Below, piece by piece: positions 1-7,947 of a stretch of DNA of 64,000 bases. The translations under genes were made by a program, and so were the position numbers. The DNA lies in the NCBI GenBank assembly GCA_963974675.1, contig CAXBDQ010000002.1, positions 108,500-172,499 of the forward strand. The letters are read 5' to 3'. Origin of the DNA: Porticoccus sp963974675 (GTDB lineage: Bacteria > Pseudomonadota > Gammaproteobacteria > Pseudomonadales > Porticoccaceae). The notes under the pieces are model-generated. The model did not search any database and was not told where the DNA came from. It was given only the letters and a program-made list of their open reading frames with translations. Position 1 is the first letter of the stretch; every line of letters starts with the position of its first letter.

Positions 1-406
1 AAAATGGGCTTTCCGCCCATCGGCCATCAAGTGCTGCCACATTGTAATCCGGCAACCGTGTTGTCAAAGCAAGGATCAATGCCCAAGTATGCTGTACCAC
101 TGAAGCCACACCATAACCCACCACATTACTGACCACGACATTGTGAGCACCAGCTGCAGCAAGATCGATCACGTTGGTACCTGTCGCCAAAACACCGACA
201 TATCGCAAGGCTGGATTCGCCGCAAACTCTGCTTTACCCATAGGCGCTTTATTGGTTAAGACGATCTCTACTCCCGAGATGCGCTCCGCCACCAGCTCAG
301 GTGGACAGGTGCCGTACACTGTCCATTCGATAGGTAACCCTGAGATTAGTCCAAGGTCGATATCCTGAGGGCCCAGAGTATCCGCATCGAGAATGACACC
401 TTTCAT
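1..406 (-). CDS. D-2-hydroxyacid dehydrogenase, N-terminal part (cut by window edge)
   Basis: The minus strand is open from an ATG at 406 to the window edge, giving about 135 residues of an unfinished protein. It begins MKGVILDADTLGPQDIDLG and contains LTNKAPMGKAEF, a GVLATGTNVIDLAAA stretch and NVVGYGVASVVQHTWALIL. These are the catalytic-domain features of NAD-dependent D-2-hydroxyacid dehydrogenases of the glycerate dehydrogenase (HprA) type. The nucleotide-binding domain and the catalytic His/Glu lie outside the window, so substrate cannot be told. A purine-rich AAGG stretch lies about 10 bases upstream of the ATG. The gene is divergent from the SelW-like gene that follows. Confidence 0.85.
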   Translation of the reverse strand, partial: MKGVILDADTLGPQDIDLGLISGLPIEWTVYGTCPPELVAERISGVEIVLTNKAPMGKAEFAANPALRYVGVLATGTNVIDLAAAGAHNVVVSNVVGYGVASVVQHTWALILALTTRLPDYNVAALDGRWAESPF

Positions 407-500
407 CTTGTCTGCCTTGAGGCTATCTTGATACTCATTAAACTGGACACCTTTTGTTAGAACTAGCTTTTGTTAAAATAATTCTGAGGAAGTGTACCCC

Positions 501-782
501 ATGTCATCTAAACCACGCATCACCATCCTTTACTGCCCGCGTTGTAATTGGCTATTGCGATCTGCCTGGCTGGCTCAAGAATTACTGACTACATTTATGG
601 ATGATCTTGATGAAGTGGCACTGAAACCTGCGGAACAAAACGGTACATTTGAAATCAGATTAGACCACCAAATCATTTGGGAACGCAAAAAAGACGGTGG
701 ATTTCCAGAGGCCAAAGTACTTAAACAACGGGTGCGAAATCACATAGATCCAGACCGATCATTGGGTCATTCAGACCACTAA
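501..782 (+). CDS. SelT/SelW/SelH (Rdx) family thioredoxin-like protein
   Basis: A 93-residue protein of the small Rdx family, which has a thioredoxin-like fold and a CxxC or CxxU redox motif near the N-terminus. Here the motif is YCPRCNW (Cys form), directly after the first beta strand (RITILYCPRC). It is followed by the family pattern of a helix (LAQELLTTF), an EVALKPAEQNGTFEIRLDH strand and WERKKDGGFPEAKVLKQRVRNHI, which carries the conserved GGFPE. The family is thought to act in redox or stress functions; the partner is unknown. I use the ATG at 501 because GAGGA at 486-490 is correctly spaced for it, whereas an in-frame GTG at 492 would overlap the ribosome site. Confidence 0.85.
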   Translation: MSSKPRITILYCPRCNWLLRSAWLAQELLTTFMDDLDEVALKPAEQNGTFEIRLDHQIIWERKKDGGFPEAKVLKQRVRNHIDPDRSLGHSDH

Positions 783-881
783 ACCATAGGCCGAAATCAG
801 GCTTGCAACCACTATGGTACTGAGCTCTCATCTTCTGTCATAATGCGCGGCTTCATAATAAAAAATAAGAGGGATAACCAG

Positions 882-3605
882 ATGTCAGAGCGGTTGTTGG
901 GGATCTATGAAAAACTGATTTTACGCCACCCCGTGGCCTCCATACTGTTGGTAATAGCTATCGCTATCGCCATGGCTTTTGGTCTGCCAAATTTCAAACT
1001 GGATGCCTCTGCAGACTCCCTCACCTTGGAAAACGACACCTCCCTCGCTTACTTTCGAGAATCATTACAACGCTACGGCAGCAGTGATTTTCTAGTCGTG
1101 ACCTATACGCCATACAAAGGCGACCTGTTTGATGATGCCTCCCTAAACACTCTCAATGAAATGCGCTCAGAATTAGCGAAGATTGATGGTGTTGCCAAAG
1201 TTACATCCATGCTGGATGTACCCTTACTGTACAGCCCCAAAATTTCCGTTTCAGAGCTCAAGGATGCTCCGCGCACACTGCTTCAGCCGGATGTCGACCG
1301 AAAGATGGCTCGCAAAGAGTTCCTCGAAAGCCCGATCTATAAAAATCTCATTCTCAGTAAAGATGGCCAAACGACCGCCATTCTCGCAACCATGAAACTG
1401 GATAAGAAATATCTGGTACTGGTCAAAGCACGGGATACCTTGCGAATTAAGCGAGACACCGAAGGCTTATCACCCGAAGAAGTGATCGAGCTTGAAAGAA
1501 CCAGTCAAGAATTCCTAGACTACCGCACCCATCGTGCCGCAGTAGAGCACCAAAGAGTCGCAGAAATACGTGAAAAAATGTCCCGCTACAAAGGGACAGC
1601 AGAGGTATTCCTTGGCGGCCCCAGTATGATCACCGCCGACATGGTCGACTTCATAAAAAGTGACCTGAGGGTCTTTGGCATAGGTATTCTGCTCTTTATT
1701 ATCCTGACCCTGGCCATTATTTTCCGCCAGCTTCGCTGGGTTCTATTGCCTTTGGCCACCTGTGTTCTATCCGTAGAAATAATACTCGGTTACCTAAGTT
1801 GGATTGACTGGCGCCTAACCGTCATTTCTTCCAACTTCGTCTCGCTGCTGTTAATTATTACCCTGGCCCTAACCATTCATCTGATTGTTCGCTATAGAGA
1901 ACTCCACCGAGCAGGTCCCGAGCGTGACCAGATCGATCTGGTTCGAGACACTGTTACCTACATGGCTCGCCCATGCCTCTATACCGTACTGACCACTGTC
2001 GTCGCCTTTGTGTCCTTGGTTGTCAGTGATATCCGTCCCGTCATCGACTTTGGCTGGATGATGACCATGGGGATTGTATTGGCACTGATTCTGGCCTTTA
2101 TTATAATCCCCGCAGGAATGATAATTTGGGGTAAAGGTGAAAATACAGACAAAGGTGATAACTCTGCTGTGCTGACACTGTATTTCTCTCGCTTTACCGA
2201 GAAGCATGGAAATTTAGTCCTAATACTGGCACTGCTTGCCTTTATCACCAGTGCTTGGGGCATATCCCAGCTAAAAGTAGAAAATCGCTTCATCGACTAC
2301 TTCCGATCTAATACTGAAATTTATCAAGGGCTGTCCGTCATTGATGCCAAGTTAGGTGGCACGACACCCTTGGAAATTATTCTTGATGCACCACCATCAA
2401 TAAATAATGACGCCGTCAGCTTTGATGAATTACTAGCTGAAGATGAGAAAACAGATACATCTCCTATCGATGATCCCTACGGCGACCCCTTTGCTGGCGC
2501 CTATAAAGACAGCGCTGAAGATGTGACTGATACCCAATCGGAAGAAGTTGTTGACCCTTACGGTGATCCCTTTGCCGACATGTATGCCGACAGTAGTGAA
2601 GAAGAAGCTCTGTCAGAAGGCGACGATCAAACCGACGACCCTTATGGCGACCCTTTTGCCGGTGATGACTTTGCCGATGATGACTTTGCCGATGACACTT
2701 CAGGCGCACTGGAAGTTGTGGAAGATAGCTACTGGTTAACCCGTGCCGGTATTGAAGACATCAGAAAACTTCATCTTTATCTTGAGTCTTTGCCTGAAAT
2801 TGGCAAAGTGAGTTCACTGGTCACAGTAACCGATGTTGCCTCTGATCTATCTGGCCACAAACTCAACGACCTTGAACTAGCCTTTATGTCTTTGATGCTG
2901 TCGGAAGAAAACGCCAAACTGCTTCTCAACCCCTATATCAATGAGAAACATAATCAGGCGCGGATCACCCTGCGTGTCAATGAAACCCAAGGCAATCTGA
3001 ACCGCAAAGAACTACTGGAAAAAATCCACCACTTTGCCGTGAACGAAGCCGGATTCAAAGAAGAGCAAGTACATTTCACCGGCTTGCTAGTTCTCTATAA
3101 CAATATGCTGCAAAGTCTATTCCGCTCCCAAATTATGACCCTAGGCACGGTATTCCTTGGCATCATGGCCATGTTTCTGGTCTTATTCCGATCTATCTCC
3201 ATCTCCCTGATTGCCATCCTGCCTAACTTTCTGGCAGCCGGTGTAGTGCTCGGCGGCATGGGCATTGCCGGAATTCCACTCGATATGATGACCATTACCA
3301 TCGCGGCTATCACCGTAGGTATTGGTGTCGATCATGCCATTCACTACATCACCCGATTCAAAAGGGAGTTCGAAGTTGATGGCAACTATATCGAATCCAT
3401 GCATCGAGCCCATGCCAGTATTGGACGGGCGTTATTCTATACAGCCGTCACGATTATCGTAGGTTTCTCCATTCTGGCACTGTCCAACTTTATCCCATCC
3501 GTCTATTTTGGGCTGTTAACAGCACTGGCGATGTTCGCGGCACTGCTGGGATCAATGACACTCCTGCCCAAGTTGATTCTTATCTTTAAGCCATTAGGCA
3601 AATAA
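882..3605 (+). CDS. MMPL/RND-family membrane exporter with acidic repeat insert
   Basis: A 907-residue inner-membrane protein with the duplicated RND layout. One TM helix near residues 17-36 is followed by a large periplasmic loop, a block of helices from about 260, a seventh helix near 442-463, a second periplasmic loop, and a C-terminal helix block from about 749. MMPL proteins move lipids or hydrophobic molecules using the proton motive force; the substrate here is unknown. The second loop contains an Asp/Glu-rich insert (about residues 510-615) with three copies of DPYGDPFA at residues 531, 558 and 586. The start at 882 is chosen over an in-frame ATG at 843 because AAGAGGG at 867-873 sits 8 bases before it. 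It stands alone, with no visible partner subunits. Confidence 0.88.
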   Translation: MSERLLGIYEKLILRHPVASILLVIAIAIAMAFGLPNFKLDASADSLTLENDTSLAYFRESLQRYGSSDFLVVTYTPYKGDLFDDASLNTLNEMRSELAKIDGVAKVTSMLDVPLLYSPKISVSELKDAPRTLLQPDVDRKMARKEFLESPIYKNLILSKDGQTTAILATMKLDKKYLVLVKARDTLRIKRDTEGLSPEEVIELERTSQEFLDYRTHRAAVEHQRVAEIREKMSRYKGTAEVFLGGPSMITADMVDFIKSDLRVFGIGILLFIILTLAIIFRQLRWVLLPLATCVLSVEIILGYLSWIDWRLTVISSNFVSLLLIITLALTIHLIVRYRELHRAGPERDQIDLVRDTVTYMARPCLYTVLTTVVAFVSLVVSDIRPVIDFGWMMTMGIVLALILAFIIIPAGMIIWGKGENTDKGDNSAVLTLYFSRFTEKHGNLVLILALLAFITSAWGISQLKVENRFIDYFRSNTEIYQGLSVIDAKLGGTTPLEIILDAPPSINNDAVSFDELLAEDEKTDTSPIDDPYGDPFAGAYKDSAEDVTDTQSEEVVDPYGDPFADMYADSSEEEALSEGDDQTDDPYGDPFAGDDFADDDFADDTSGALEVVEDSYWLTRAGIEDIRKLHLYLESLPEIGKVSSLVTVTDVASDLSGHKLNDLELAFMSLMLSEENAKLLLNPYINEKHNQARITLRVNETQGNLNRKELLEKIHHFAVNEAGFKEEQVHFTGLLVLYNNMLQSLFRSQIMTLGTVFLGIMAMFLVLFRSISISLIAILPNFLAAGVVLGGMGIAGIPLDMMTITIAAITVGIGVDHAIHYITRFKREFEVDGNYIESMHRAHASIGRALFYTAVTIIVGFSILALSNFIPSVYFGLLTALAMFAALLGSMTLLPKLILIFKPLGK

Positions 3606-3626
3606 CGATACCACTGACTGACAATG

Positions 3627-3651
3627 CCGGGGCCGCATCACGAGGCCTCGG
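3627..3651 (+). terminator. Hairpin after the MMPL gene, weak terminator candidate
   Basis: CCGGGGCC and GGCCTCGG form an 8-bp stem with one G-U pair around a 9-base loop, 21 bases after the MMPL stop codon. No U-run follows (GTATATGG), so intrinsic termination would be weak. Confidence 0.45.
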
Positions 3652-3886
3652 TATATGGTTCAAAACCCGCCACCTCACTCCAGACAGACCTCAATTGAAG
3701 CACCCTCCGAACCCTTAACCTCTCTCCTGCTACCACATTTCCATCTAAACTTTTTATGAGTTTTGTAATACACCTTTAATCAAAAAAAATAATTGATAGA
3801 CACCCAGTACTACAACGGACGGGTGGTTTACCGACATCGGCTAAACTTTCTAAAAAAACAGACTCGGTATTAGTCGGAGAAAAATA

Positions 3887-3949
3887 ATGAAGATATCGGC
3901 ATGCCACTGTTGTAACTGCGGAATATTAATCGGGAGACTTTGGTTTTAA
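3887..3949 (+). CDS. Possible 20-residue Cys-rich peptide
   Basis: ATG at 3887 opens a 20-codon frame, MKISACHCCNCGILIGRLWF, ending in TAA at 3947-3949. CGGAG at 3875-3879 lies 7 bases upstream, so it looks translatable. The CHCCNC cluster could be a metal-binding or leader peptide, or the truncated 5' end of a lost gene. No function can be assigned and it may simply be chance. Confidence 0.3.
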   Translation: MKISACHCCNCGILIGRLWF

Positions 3950-4016
3950 ATCAGACATTAGCTAATGCAATGAGGGAGTTGGCACTAAAGTTAAGATCAA
4001 AAAGGTCAGAGAACAG

Positions 4017-4811
4017 CTAGAGCGCATTGTTTGGCCGAGTAACTTCATGCCCTTCGATTCGCTGCAAGAGCAAAAGGTATGAGTCCAGAGCTTGTTGTAC
4101 AAATGATGAAGACCCTTCTTCTTTCTCCCAAGGATCAATCATTAATACAATGGCAAGATAAACCATAACCTTCTTTTTCTGTTCTTCCAAATAATCTTCG
4201 ATATTCCCCTCAACTTTTGAATGACCAGAGTTGCTTGCATAAAGTAATTTGTTTCGCTGACCAGCCCGATCCTTAATATATTTTAGAGCATTATCATAGC
4301 CCGCCCCTTCTATAAGCTCTTGGAAATTATTTTCGAATGTCAAGACCTGCCCCATTTTGGCATTGGCAATTGTAAAATGAAGGGGTGGGGTTGGGCTTAC
4401 AGTTAATCCATGTTCAGGCATATTAAGCAGGAGCTCAATTGCTCGCCGCTGACCTAGCCTTTTGTGTCTTAAGTGAAATTTATCGAAAAACTGAGAACCA
4501 TAAACTATGCTCTCACCAAGAAAGTGACCAATACCCTCAATAAAAGGGAAAAGGCCTAATTTGTATGTGTGCTCCTTGAACAAAAGCCTGTCAGCATTTC
4601 GGTAACGATGTGCCTTTAAGCAATGAAAGAGTGAAGATGCAGCCTCTTCTTCGGCTGTAATACCTCGAAACACTGCCATTTCGATATCAATTGCACGAAT
4701 TTTCCAAGCTTTTCTTAAATGCCTAATCGCGTTTTTTGCGCAATGTTTAGTAGATCCACTGCAATCATCTAGCGCCTCGATGGTATTTTCTTGAAAGAGT
4801 GTAAATTTCAT
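4017..4811 (-). CDS. Uncharacterised protein, second gene of accessory operon
   Basis: A protein of about 264 residues that I cannot place in a named family. It begins MKFTLFQENTIEALDDCSGS and contains a conserved-looking block IEMAVFRGITAEEEAASSLFHCLK near residues 45-70. The rest appears mostly helical with a KKKVMVYLAIVLMIDPWEKEE segment near the end. There is no signal peptide or clear TM helix. It lies 47 bases downstream of the zinc-ribbon/NDT-like gene in the same direction, so the two are probably cotranscribed and may act together. An in-frame TTG at 4826 is an alternative start; neither has a convincing ribosome site. Base composition is visibly more AT-rich than in the housekeeping neighbours, which suggests transfer. 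Confidence 0.7.
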   Translation of the reverse strand: MKFTLFQENTIEALDDCSGSTKHCAKNAIRHLRKAWKIRAIDIEMAVFRGITAEEEAASSLFHCLKAHRYRNADRLLFKEHTYKLGLFPFIEGIGHFLGESIVYGSQFFDKFHLRHKRLGQRRAIELLLNMPEHGLTVSPTPPLHFTIANAKMGQVLTFENNFQELIEGAGYDNALKYIKDRAGQRNKLLYASNSGHSKVEGNIEDYLEEQKKKVMVYLAIVLMIDPWEKEEGSSSFVQQALDSYLLLLQRIEGHEVTRPNNAL

Positions 4812-4858
4812 CAATTTGTAAGCCAAATAGTTTATTCTAAAAAAGGAGACAGGCCCCT

Positions 4859-5758
4859 TTAATTTTTGCCATTACCCAGCACACTTTCAATTCTTGAACA
4901 CAGGCGCCGCCTTAAATCGACCATATCGCTAAAATTCCATACAATACAATTGTATTGACGAATATCAAAATGCAGATTGTCTAAATCATCTTGATTGCAA
5001 AGCCAAAACACCTCCAAACCTAAGCCTTTTGCAAATCCAGCTTCAAAATAAACGCCACCTCGATGACCTGTAAAATCTGCAATCAAAAATTTACTTTTTC
5101 TAATTTGAGAAATTATTTCATCATCAATTTTTTCATTATGCTCTCGCAAGTCTACTCGGTGAGGCATATAACCAGCTTCTAAAATTCCCGGAGCAATTGC
5201 TTGCTCATAAACATTTTTCATTTCATCGGAAAACCACATTGCAACAAAAGCTTGCTTACTATCAACTTGAGAAGTCTCTAATTCTTCAAGCTTCATCCAC
5301 CCTTTGGGTAGTATTTTATATGTAACATCAGTTATCACCTGCTCCCATAAGATTCTTTCCATACTTGCCAAATACTGAACAACTTCTGAAAACTCTGCCT
5401 CATTAAGACACCAAGCACGACTAATCATAGATTCGTCTTCTTTAATCTGAAATCCAGCGTATACAGTTAATTTCTCTAAGTAGTACAAAAGGTGATTAGA
5501 TTTTTCAATAAAATTAGGTTCAGTAAGGTTTTCAAAAAACTCCAAGCTATGGGATGTAATTTTATAACCCTGATTCTCTGACAGAAAAGAAGAAATATTT
5601 GCCTTTTGCCTATCTGACAAGTGGGTATTTCTAACATTAACAATCGCTCTTTGAGTAATTGCATAATGACCACATCTAGGGCAATTAACAGACCTAGTAT
5701 CTTCTTTACCATATCCCGAATAAATCATTTTACTTTGACAAAAGGGGCATTCTTCCAT
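4859..5758 (-). CDS. Zinc-ribbon protein with C-terminal nucleoside 2-deoxyribosyltransferase/TIR-like domain
   Basis: A 299-residue soluble protein. The N-terminus carries a zinc-ribbon pattern, CPFC at residues 4-7 and CPRC at 26-29. A helical middle part follows. The C-terminal domain, from about residue 168, reads QAFVAMWFSDEM ... GYMPHRVDLREHNEKIDD ... SKFLIADFTGHRGGVYFEAGFA. This is the pattern of the nucleoside 2-deoxyribosyltransferase-like/TIR-related fold, in which the Glu of YFEAGFA is in the place of the catalytic Glu. Relatives act on N-glycosidic bonds of nucleotides, and several serve as effectors in antiphage systems; that role is inference here. It is the promoter-proximal gene of a two-gene operon in an AT-rich island. 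Confidence 0.75.
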   Translation of the reverse strand: MEECPFCQSKMIYSGYGKEDTRSVNCPRCGHYAITQRAIVNVRNTHLSDRQKANISSFLSENQGYKITSHSLEFFENLTEPNFIEKSNHLLYYLEKLTVYAGFQIKEDESMISRAWCLNEAEFSEVVQYLASMERILWEQVITDVTYKILPKGWMKLEELETSQVDSKQAFVAMWFSDEMKNVYEQAIAPGILEAGYMPHRVDLREHNEKIDDEIISQIRKSKFLIADFTGHRGGVYFEAGFAKGLGLEVFWLCNQDDLDNLHFDIRQYNCIVWNFSDMVDLRRRLCSRIESVLGNGKN

Positions 5759-5932
5759 ATATGAAACATATCCATTTTTTATTAATAAAGACCTGAAACT
5801 ATATCATTTAGATATCTAATCCTAAATTTTTTACGCACCAACCAGTTTAACTCAGGTTTTGTTTACACACCGTGGTCCAACTGATTATAGTCACTGGCTG
5901 ATTCACCATGTCTGGCAAGGAGTAAATTCGGG

Positions 5933-7039
5933 ATGAAAACACGTGCAGCGGTAGCCTTTAAAGCAGGCGCACCTCTTGAAGTGGTCGATGTTGATCTGGA
6001 GGGCCCAAAGGCCGGTGAAGTGCTGGTGGAAATTAAAGCGACTGGGGTATGTCATACCGACGCCTTCACCCTGTCGGGCGATGACCCTGAAGGGGCTTTT
6101 CCGGCCATTCTAGGTCACGAAGGTGCTGGTGTAGTGGTTGATGTAGGTCCGGACGTTAAAAGCTTAAAACCCGGCGACCATGTAATTCCCCTCTATACCC
6201 CGGAATGCCGGGAGTGTAATTTTTGCCTCAACCCAAAAACTAATTTGTGTCAGTCTATTCGCACGACTCAAGGGCAGGGTGTCATGCCCGATGGCTCCAG
6301 CCGTTTTTCTCTGGATGGTCAACCGATTCTGCATTACATGGGTTGTTCAACTTTCTCGAACTACACAGTATTGCCCGAAATCGCGCTGGCTAAAGTGCGG
6401 GAAGATGCCCCTTTCGACAAAATTTGCTACATCGGTTGCGGCGTTACCACCGGCATTGGTGCCGTGGCTTTCACCATGAAAGTCGAAGTCGGTTCAACCG
6501 TGGCGGTATTTGGCTTGGGTGGTATTGGCCTGAATGTTGTTCAGGGTGCCAAAATGGTTGGGGCTACCAGAATTATCGGTATCGATACGAACCCTAACCG
6601 AGCCCACCTGGCCAAACAGTTTGGTATGACGGACTTTATCAACCCAAATGATGTTGAAAATGTTGTAGACCATATTATTGATTTGACCGGCGGCGGTGTG
6701 GACTACAGCTTTGAGTGTATTGGTAATGTGAATGTTATGCGCCAAGCGCTGGAATGCTGCCACAAGGGTTGGGGGCAAAGCTGTATTGTTGGCGTTGCGG
6801 GTGCCGGTCAGGAAATTTCTACACGGCCTTTCCAATTAGTCACTGGCCGGTCATGGCGTGGTACTGCTTTTGGCGGCGCCAGAGGCCGTACCGATGTCCC
6901 CCGAATTGTCGATTGGTATATGGATGGAAAAATCAATATCGACGATTTGATTACCCACACCATGCCTTTGGGCGACATCAACAAAGCATTCGACCTGATG
7001 CATACGGGTGAAAGTATTCGATCAGTCGTACTGTACTAA
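5933..7039 (+). CDS. frmA: S-(hydroxymethyl)glutathione dehydrogenase / class III alcohol dehydrogenase
   Basis: A 368-residue zinc-dependent dehydrogenase, the normal length for the class III family. It oxidises S-hydroxymethylglutathione, the spontaneous adduct of formaldehyde and glutathione, to S-formylglutathione with NAD+. Visible motifs are the catalytic zinc ligands in GVCHTD and GHEGAGVV, the structural zinc cluster PECRECNFCLNPKTNLC, and the Rossmann motif VFGLGGIGLNVVQGAK. The start has AAGGAG at 5917-5922, 10 bases upstream. It is the first gene of a three-gene cluster that could carry formaldehyde to formate and on to CO2. Confidence 0.95.
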   Translation: MKTRAAVAFKAGAPLEVVDVDLEGPKAGEVLVEIKATGVCHTDAFTLSGDDPEGAFPAILGHEGAGVVVDVGPDVKSLKPGDHVIPLYTPECRECNFCLNPKTNLCQSIRTTQGQGVMPDGSSRFSLDGQPILHYMGCSTFSNYTVLPEIALAKVREDAPFDKICYIGCGVTTGIGAVAFTMKVEVGSTVAVFGLGGIGLNVVQGAKMVGATRIIGIDTNPNRAHLAKQFGMTDFINPNDVENVVDHIIDLTGGGVDYSFECIGNVNVMRQALECCHKGWGQSCIVGVAGAGQEISTRPFQLVTGRSWRGTAFGGARGRTDVPRIVDWYMDGKINIDDLITHTMPLGDINKAFDLMHTGESIRSVVLY

Positions 7040-7080
7040 ATAAAAAGGTACTGTATTAGTTAATGACTGGGAAGGTAGAC

Positions 7081-7920
7081 ATGGAACAAATTGACGCGCA
7101 TAAATCCTTTGGTGGGCAACAGCTCCGCTACCGTCATCAGTCCAGGGTACTCAACTGTGAAATGACCCTTTCCATTTATCTGCCGCCACAAGCCGAACAA
7201 GGGCCAGTTCCTGCCCTTTATTGGTTATCAGGGCTCACCTGTACCGATGAAAATTTTGTGACCAAAGCTGGTGCTCAGGCGTATGCAGCGAAATATGGTA
7301 TGGCGATCATTGCCCCGGATACCAGCCCTCGCGGTGAGGATGTGCCCGATGACCCAGAGGGTGCCTATGATGTTGGATTGGGAGCAGGATTTTATGTCAA
7401 CGCCACACAATCACCCTGGAACCAGCATTATCAGATGTATGATTACGTAGTGAATGAATTGCCCGCACTGATCAATCAACACTTCCCTATCAATGGTACA
7501 AGGGTGAGTATTTCCGGCCACTCCATGGGTGGACATGGCGCATTAACCATCGCCCTGAAAAATCCAGACCAGTACAAATCTGTTTCAGCTTTTGCACCTA
7601 TTTGTTCACCAACAAATTGTCCTTGGGGCCAGAAGGCTTTAGGACTGTACCTGGGTGATGATCAAGGAACGTGGAAACAATACGACACTGTGGAGCTGAT
7701 TAAACAACATTCCGCTCATCAACCACTGCCGGTTTTAATCGACCAAGGTGATCAGGATAATTTTCTACAGGAACAACTGAAAACCGAATTATTGGAAGCG
7801 GCTTGCCGTACTGAAAACTACCCCATGACGATTCGCAGGCAACCCGACTACGACCACAGCTATTACTTTATTGCTTCATTTATTGGCGAGCATATAAAAT
7901 TTCATGCGCAGTATTTGTAG
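7081..7920 (+). CDS. fghA: S-formylglutathione hydrolase
   Basis: A 279-residue alpha/beta hydrolase that splits S-formylglutathione into formate and glutathione, the second step of glutathione-dependent formaldehyde removal. The nucleophile is Ser148 in GHSMGGHG; the family patterns LSGLTCTDENFVTKAG and PDTSPRG and the late DYDHSYYFIASF segment with the catalytic His are all present. I prefer the ATG at 7081 over an in-frame ATG at 7063 because GGAAGG lies just before it and the length then equals the usual 278-280. It follows frmA by 41 bases. Confidence 0.93.
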   Translation: MEQIDAHKSFGGQQLRYRHQSRVLNCEMTLSIYLPPQAEQGPVPALYWLSGLTCTDENFVTKAGAQAYAAKYGMAIIAPDTSPRGEDVPDDPEGAYDVGLGAGFYVNATQSPWNQHYQMYDYVVNELPALINQHFPINGTRVSISGHSMGGHGALTIALKNPDQYKSVSAFAPICSPTNCPWGQKALGLYLGDDQGTWKQYDTVELIKQHSAHQPLPVLIDQGDQDNFLQEQLKTELLEAACRTENYPMTIRRQPDYDHSYYFIASFIGEHIKFHAQYL

Positions 7921-7947
7921 CGCCACATAGTAATGGGCAAAAAATAA

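Larger units (their letters stand above)
3606..4016. other. 411-base gap with hairpin and tiny ORF
   Basis: Between the MMPL gene and the accessory operon there is no large gene. It holds a GC-rich hairpin (3627-3651) and a 20-codon ORF with a good ribosome site (3887-3949), both listed separately. AT content rises sharply from about 3750, marking the edge of the accessory segment. Confidence 0.7.
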
